Assembly (NCBI RefSeq): GCF_945859685.1
Contig: NC_079147.1
Span: 193,485,174-193,549,173 of the forward strand
From: Eupeodes corollae
Lineage: Eukaryota > Arthropoda > Insecta > Diptera > Syrphidae
Direction of reading: 5' to 3'
Length of the DNA stretch: 64,000 nt
The notes under the pieces are model-generated. The model had not been told where the DNA came from. It saw only the letters and a list, made by a program, of their open reading frames with translations, and did not search any database. Shown in pieces: positions 57,603-64,000 of this stretch. A program made the translations under genes and the position numbers. Positions within the stretch are counted from its first letter, which is position 1, and every line of letters begins with the position of its first letter.

Positions 57603-58244
57603 CATCAAACACTTATCACTTTTCTCTTTAAAACTTAAACTTTTACTTTGCAAAATACGTTTTACCAAATTCAAATTTGCAAAGTGCAGTCTTTTCAGAA
57701 AATTGAAAAATTTGGTTACTTCGCAAAGTATTTGTTCTTTTGTTTCACCAAATTATGAACTTTGCAAATTGTATTAAGAACTTTGAAAAATTGTTGCGTA
57801 ATACGCAAAGAAAAATTTTCATTTGCAATTAAGATCTTGTTTTAAAAAGTTGTAGAAAACTTATAAAAAAATAAACAAACATTTTTGAAAATGAAGAAGT
57901 AAATAAAAGTTAAGAAGACATTAGACATAGGCTACTTTTTAAATTTTGACGACTTTACCAAATCATTTTTTAAATTTAGGGTTAACGCGTTGATCCATTT
58001 CAATTTCAAAAATGTCTAATTTTGTAGTGGTTTTTTTAATGGAGTTTGACATTTTATGGGAAAAAACTGTGTCTTCTGAAAAGCTGTTGCAAACAAATTT
58101 TAGAAAAATCATTTTGAAGAATATTTTGAAAACGAAGAAGGTAATAAGAGTGACCAAACAATAGTGAAAGTAAGAATAAACTTCGACTTTTTGACAAAAG
58201 CGAGATTTTTATTAACGAAAAGTATGTGGAAATTTGTGCTGTCT

Positions 58245-58308
58245 AAAATTATAAATAAACAATAATTCAATATAATAAAATTATAAATAAACTACAATTC
58301 AATAGTTA
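58245..58308. repeat. 32-bp tandem repeat, two copies
   Basis: AAAATTATAAATAAAC plus AATTCAATA-type sequence occurs at 58245 and again at 58277. AT-rich; no function inferred. Confidence 0.7.
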
Positions 58309-58439
58309 AAGGAATATGTTTTTAAGGTGCTTGTACAACCTTTTGTGTAAACTACATTAGACTGGGAATGGAGACCAATAACAGGGAATGACCATAGCAA
58401 TGGTCTGTAGAGTAGTTTTTTAAGTTTCGAATATTATTA

Positions 58440-58620
58440 TTGATGAATTTCCTCTAACACCATTTGCTGGTGGCCATAAAGTTGTTCAGACATAGCCTCG
58501 AAATTCTTTCCTCAAAGAAGATTTCCTTATGTAGTTGGATGAATTGATGATACCATGATATTTATTGACTCATCAATTTTTGAATGATTATTTGATCTTA
58601 ATAAAAACAATCTAAGATTT
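58440..58620 (+). pseudogene. Harbinger-like (HARBI1-type) transposase scrap
   Basis: The phrase RRFPYVVG, stop, IDDTMIFIDSSIFE (58518-58585) resembles the FPxVxGxIDGTHxxI block around the first catalytic Asp of Harbinger transposases; FDLNKNN follows. Only about 50 codons are readable, with a stop and the Gly/His of the motif changed. No second or third catalytic block. A weak but specific resemblance. Confidence 0.4.
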
Positions 58621-58797
58621 TCCCTTGCAACTTTTCAAAATACAAATTAATTACAAAAGTTTTATTTTAAAATTTGTGAAACACTTTTCCTTTTCACTTT
58701 TCAAATAAAGTTTGAAAAACTTGAATAGTAAAAACTCTTTCAAATTTTGTGAAACACTTCGCAATTTTAATTTGCAGGATATTATTTTTTGCAAAGT

Positions 58798-59985
58798 TGC
58801 TTAATGAACAAAGCTTAGTGGGGTTTTATGAATATTTTTGGAGCGAAATAAAACCAAAAAATTCGATTTTTTAAATTTCTTTAAGCAAGATTATAAACGA
58901 AGGATTTATTTCGACGTTCTTTTTGGACTTATTTGAAATATTTGTTAAGTTTACTTTCGTGGATATTTCTTCTAGAATTGGAACTTTAAACTAAAGAAAC
59001 AGAGAGTAATTGAAAAAATCATGATAAATTTTTGCTTTTGAAAATCAAAATAAGAGAGAATAATGAGTTCATCATCATATTCAACGTTTGTGAGTGTAAC
59101 CAAAGAAAAAATCTGTGTAGCTATATGTTTTTATTGGGATTATGTTTTTCTTGACGAGAAAAGAATAGACTGAAAATTATTTTGGTACAAAAATTAAAGC
59201 AAAACTTAACCTTGCGGTTCATCATCATTTCTTTAATGAATTCAAATTACTTGTTAAAAAATAGCTATTTTTAACAAAAGAGCCTGATAAAAATGTAGGC
59301 TTTAAAATGATTTATAAAGTACTAAAACTTATTCTTTGGCGTATTCAAAAAAGGACTTAAGTCAAAAACTGATCACATAAACTGAATGAACTGAAGACTT
59401 TAATATCAAAATAAATAGAAATTTTTTTTTATAATTGTCTAAGGAAAAGTTGTTACACACTCAAATTGTTACACCAAATCAACAACCTAAAATACAATTT
59501 TTTGACTTAAGACCTTTTTACTTAACGCCAAAGAATTGTTTACTATTTGCTGGGTACTGCAAAGAGAACCTTACTGATTTATATAGATTCTTCTATGGCA
59601 ATTTATATAAAAATGATTCTATTTATTTAATGACGTTAGATTCTAGCCCTAAGTTTAAAAACAAAACTTATAATTAAATAAACAATTATGTAATGCATTT
59701 TAATTTATATTGATGCGTTAAACATATAACTGATATAAAAATACTAAACGAAAAATTAAGAACTTTAAAAATGTGAGAAATAATGAATTTGAAACTACCA
59801 GTCTTGATATTATAATCAATCAATTTTAAAAGAAAATAATTGTAAGTTTATGTTAAAAGCATAGTTTGATCGGCTTAAATTTTTTCTAATCGGCACACGA
59901 TTTCTCAAGTTAGTTTTGCTAAAATTAAAGTTAAATTAACACAAAACAGATAAAGATGAAATGGGCCCACTCAAAATCCCACAAT
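58798..59985. other. No gene seen
   Basis: AT-rich. An 80-codon plus-strand frame (59435-59677) has no recognisable family. Confidence 0.4.
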
Positions 59986-60310
59986 AAAGCAAAGTTGCTT
60001 TAATTGTGATTAGTTAGAGATGGAAGACTTATTAGGTTAAGCCGTTTACAACAAGGAATCAAAGCTACTCCATGTGACCATGGGAGAAAAATTAAAGTAA
60101 ACCTTAAGAACCTTCTTTCCAAACGTGTAATAATAAGTGACCCAAATTATAAAACCGTATTCAAGGATTGATCCAACAAAAGGTATACATAAAGTTTTAG
60201 GGACATAAAGATCTCGGAATTCACTTCAAATCTTTTTAAACAGCCTAGAGTTCTATCAGCTTTCATTTTATCTAGAGATTGTTTAGCAGATTTTTTGACT
60301 AAATTAACTA
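59986..60310 (-). mobile_element. Jockey-like LINE C-terminal remnant
   Basis: Minus-strand relic. DRTLGCLKRFEVNSEIF (about 60210-60265) matches RxLGFLKRxxxxF. KLYVYLLLDQSLNTVL in another frame follows LYVAFVRPILEYG. RLERRFLRFTLIFLPWSHG (about 60065-60125) matches RxQKxFLRFALRxLPW, and KRLNLI (about 60035) matches RCxLIxLxTL. These are the C-terminal blocks after the RT of Jockey-type elements. The RT core itself is absent. Confidence 0.65.
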
Positions 60311-63300
60311 AAAATACATTTAGGAGATAAACTGGAAATCAAACTTGAATCTAGAATTACAATTAATTGTAAACTGTTCAGAAAACTATACCCAGTTTTT
60401 CAAAATCAAATTAATAATAAACCAGAATACAATCTAAAATATCGTCATTTTAACACTTGATGAACTGAGAATGTTCATACATCCATACATACAATTTACT
60501 GAAGTCTCAATAGAAAAACTTTACCTTAACTTTTTCTATATATATTGACTGATATTTGTTTATTTAAGCTTAAGATAAGAAAATGAAGCATAAAATAAAT
60601 TGACCAACTGCAAATGCTTATCTTCTATTATCACTTCTTTTTAGTTTTATTTGAAAAAATTAAGATTACTGAAAAGATGGCATATAATTGTTCCCTAGCA
60701 AATTAAATAAGTTACAAAAATCTAAAATTGAGCGTCAAATAAATATTTTCAAACTTAAATATTTCTTAAACTTATTTTCAAAAATGCATCTTTTGTTTGT
60801 TTAGTAAAACATGTTACTAAATACCAGTTTCTTTCCCACATCAGTGACCTATTAGTCCACCAAAATTAACATACAATTAAGTATTTTATAAAACTAGTTA
60901 AATTATTAAAAAAAAAAACTTAATAAATTCGAGCCAAAATCTAGTCTTCCATTAATATTTGTATCCACCTGCATCACAAAACCATAATAAAAATTCAAAT
61001 TTGGAATTTAACATCCATACTTGAACTATTAACAATAAATCAAAGATTGTCACATATATTAATAAATATTAATATTTGGTTGAATAAATTAATATGCATA
61101 TATTTATAGAGCTCCAAAAGATTTAAAATATTACACAATTAGTTATATAGACAATAAAAAAACAATTAAACAAAATAGAATGATGTCTAAATGCAGACAT
61201 CTAAAAGACTTCCCGCAACACTAACTTATTACATATACTTCCAAAGAAAACCAAAACAAATCAAATATTCAAAAAATAAAACAAAATTAAAAACAAAACA
61301 GAAATAATATAAGACTTTATAATTTAAATTAAACAACAATATTTTAACCGGAAAGCCAAATGATTCATATCGGTTAAAGCAGAGGAATATTTACAATAAA
61401 AATAATAATAATTTTTCTGATGGTGGCATTGACCACCATCGCTCTATCTTATGAAACAGAAGTAGATTCATAAAAGCACAACAACAAAATCATCATCAAA
61501 AAAAGCCGAAAGGAAGAAGAAGTATAACGAAACCGACAAAAAAAATATACAAAAATTAAGTGGAACTGGAAAAATGAAATCAAAATTTAGTTCATTCAAC
61601 ACGAATGACGATGATGATGATGCAGACCAATAAAAAAAAAAGAGATTGGCAATGAAAGGAGATGGTAAAAAAAAAACTGAAAAAAGAAAAACTTGCACCT
61701 ACCTTTTTTATGATTTTTTTTCGAATGTCTGTCCAAGTTGTAAGAAATGCGGTTAAAATACGTAGGTGGAAAAAGATGACATATGATGCAGCCTTAAAAC
61801 TTTCCGGTATTGGTTAGTAAATCCACTGAAGGAGAGTGAATTCAGAGAAATTAGCAAACACTCAAAAAAAAAACAAAACGAACTGTTGGTAGACAGTATG
61901 TAGGCGGTATAACTAGGTAGGTATCCTTGACTTGAGTTTTTGAACTCTTTCTTTCTTTCTTGCCTTTTTCTAATAAGGCACTTGAAAACTTATAACCAGT
62001 TGCACATTCATTTAAGGCATCACTTTTCACTTTTTGATTGAACCGTTTTTTTTTTATTTTTTTTTATTTTTAAATTATGGGCCCCCAAGAATAAAATACA
62101 AATTTTCGACAGATTTTTTGACACCTTTTAACTTTTTAAACAATTTCTTGTAATTTTTTCACTTAATTTTACACGAAAATATTAACATATGTTACAGCCA
62201 GGTCAGATATGAAATTGTGTGTGTACATAGAACTAACTCCAACTTTGGAATGAAAATAAAATAAATAAAACTTATTGTGAACCAAATTCACCGCGATACA
62301 AATCAAGACTGAACATTGGCTGACATCAGAGTCTCAGAGCTGATTTTTTAACGTTTTTTTTGTTTTACTTTTTTAAGCTAAAGACTCGTTCTTCTTGTTA
62401 TAAAATAAAAATCATATAAATATACAACACACAATCAAACGCATGAGAGGTGGCTTATACTACACGCTCTTGGCTATAATCCATGACACACAGCTTGCGA
62501 GTTATAAGAATCTATTTTCGTTTTGTATATATGAGAGAAGTCTTGAAGTTGAAAAAGTTGTATCTTTTATCTTATATTTTTTATTTTATATTAATAAAAT
62601 TAAGGCAGTTGAAATATCAACAATCCGTTTGGGCTGCCCGCCAACGCGATACTGAAACCGATTCTAAGGTGAATTTCGTATATATAGAAACAGTTTTACT
62701 CTCTACCAAATTCTCTTTTATAAGTTTTGTTGTTGTTTCCATTAAATTTTTGTTTGTTTGTGTGATGTGCATCAGTGGGCTTTTCTGAAACTGCTTGTGG
62801 TTGGAATCAGAACTCGTAAGTCTGATGTCAATGCACGGAAAAATATTAAATGAGCGATAGTTGAAGCTTCTCTTTTAAGCCAAGTTTAAGAGAGAGAGGG
62901 AAAGAGAGAAAAAAGAGAACTGAAAAAATGTGGATTATGTGTGGCAAGTGTGGGCATATAAATAAGTCACTTCAGTTAATGATAAGGAATTCCATCAATT
63001 GAAAGGCGTGTGATTTCCGCAGGGATTTTCTAGATTTTCCTCAACTACTTTCAATGATTCTGATGATGATAATGTGGATTGTGGATCGTTTTAATGATCC
63101 AAAATGATGATACACATGGAAATTACATGCACAATAGACAATCCCTCGATATTTTCCATTTATAAACCAATTAAAAGCCTGAAGACGGGTAATTCCCATT
63201 GATTTTTCAGAATTCAAGTTTTTACCTCAACTCTTTTGTTTTGCATTTTTTTTCTTAGTGATTATATGAGATTTCAAGATCTAATTGTTTCTGAATTTGA

Positions 63301-64000
63301 GAAGTTATTAGAATTTTTATTATATTGACCTCACGTATTTTGTATTGACCAACTTTCAAGCTGATAATGTGGATTTAAGAATTTTGGGAAACCTTCACTT
63401 CAGTTTTTGAGGTTTCTTGTGCTTATTGATATTATGGATTCAAGACTTTCTATAAAATCTTGATTGATCCAAATGTGATTAGATGATCTCTATTAACTAC
63501 ATGAGTCAGATGTACAGTATTTCATTTATTGATTTGATTTTCAATTATCATTATACTGCAAGTTTTGACCTCAGTTCTTTTGTTTTGTTTGCTGTTTTTG
63601 TTCATTCTGTCTTCTCAATTGGTATACAAGTATCATATAGCGTACATATGAATATATTTTGTTAAATCTTTTATTTTAATTGGTTTTAAACTCTTTGGGG
63701 GCATTGAAATATAATTAAATTAAGATTAATATGGAAATAAAAAGAAACCAATTAAGATAACTACATTATTATACTATTCTTCTACTTTTGATATGTGATG
63801 ATAATACTTAATAAGAAAAAATTAATTAATTCCTCTTTGTTTGTTGTGTTATTTCTTTGGATTATGAAACGGTTAAAGTGGAAAATAAATTCAATAAAGA
63901 AATTAGTATTTATATTTGTTATTTTTTTTTTAACTTTATGATGTTTAATATTTGTGGGGGCGTTTTATGTTATTTTATGAGAAGTATTATGTGTTTAACC
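60311..64000. other. No assignable gene
   Basis: AT-rich. Notable only for GATGATGATGATG at 61609-61621, a GAGAGAGAGGGAAAGAGAG purine run near 62890, and a slightly GC-richer stretch at 62280-62660 that could be promoter or UTR sequence. Two overlapping plus-strand frames (62443-62655, 62483-62788) have no recognisable content. Confidence 0.45.

Larger units (their letters stand above)
57645..58797 (+). mobile_element. Probable Harbinger-type DNA transposon relic
   Basis: Ends ACTTTGCAAAA (57645-57655) and TTTTGCAAAGT (58787-58797) are exact inverted repeats. Subterminal words (TTTGCAAAGTG, TTTCACCAAATT on one side; TTTGTGAAACACTTCGCAA on the other) are also mirrored. A transposase scrap lies inside at 58440-58620. 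Target duplication is not clear. The boundary call is an inference. Confidence 0.4.

Noticed and set aside
1..64000. CRISPR arrays, bacterial operons, prophage or origin signals
   Set aside because: No regular direct-repeat/spacer arrays, ribosome-binding sites or dense gene packing; the sequence is clearly animal.

Overview
This is AT-rich, intron-poor, repeat-dense animal DNA that fits a higher fly (Diptera). The evidence is an RpS18 retrocopy and U1 and U5 snRNA genes that resemble my memory of the Drosophila ones, together with an insect-type repeat set: mariner, pogo/jerky-like, Helitron, and the RTE, Jockey-like, CR1-like and LOA-like non-LTR retrotransposons. No intact host protein-coding gene could be recognised. 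The window is best read as intergenic or large-intron DNA filled with transposon remains.

Layout: 1-4.5 kb holds an RpS18 retropseudogene and two GC-rich islands that may be exons. 4.5-7.1 kb has two head-to-tail LINE remnants. 9.7-12.9 kb has a mariner relic, two copies of a tRNA-derived SINE, a palindromic MITE and a U5 snRNA gene (minus). 13.9-17.7 kb has a nearly intact full-length RTE retrotransposon (minus) with a perfect 10-bp target duplication, inserted into an older LINE. 20.2 kb carries a U1 snRNA gene (minus). 20.7-23.1 kb has pogo-like and Helitron helicase relics. 25.6-30.2 kb is a cluster of SINE and LINE relics. 32-34.9 kb has an RTE relic, a large foldback (inverted-repeat) element and a SINE. 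36.4-40.5 kb has a CR1-like relic and a bounded, internally deleted Helitron. 45.4-47.5 kb has an RTE fragment nested in a Jockey-like relic. 50.5-52.4 kb has two more LINE relics separated by a hammerhead-like motif. 57.2-58.8 kb has a 340-bp palindromic MITE beside a probable Harbinger relic. 60 kb has a final Jockey-like relic. The rest is AT-rich DNA in which nothing could be assigned.

The two snRNA genes are the likely functional units. Both keep their key functional motifs, and each has a PSEA-like promoter element at about -60 to -40. The RTE is the only element with a full uninterrupted ORF. Its 3' end resembles the 3' end of one SINE subfamily, which suggests that the RTE machinery moved that SINE.
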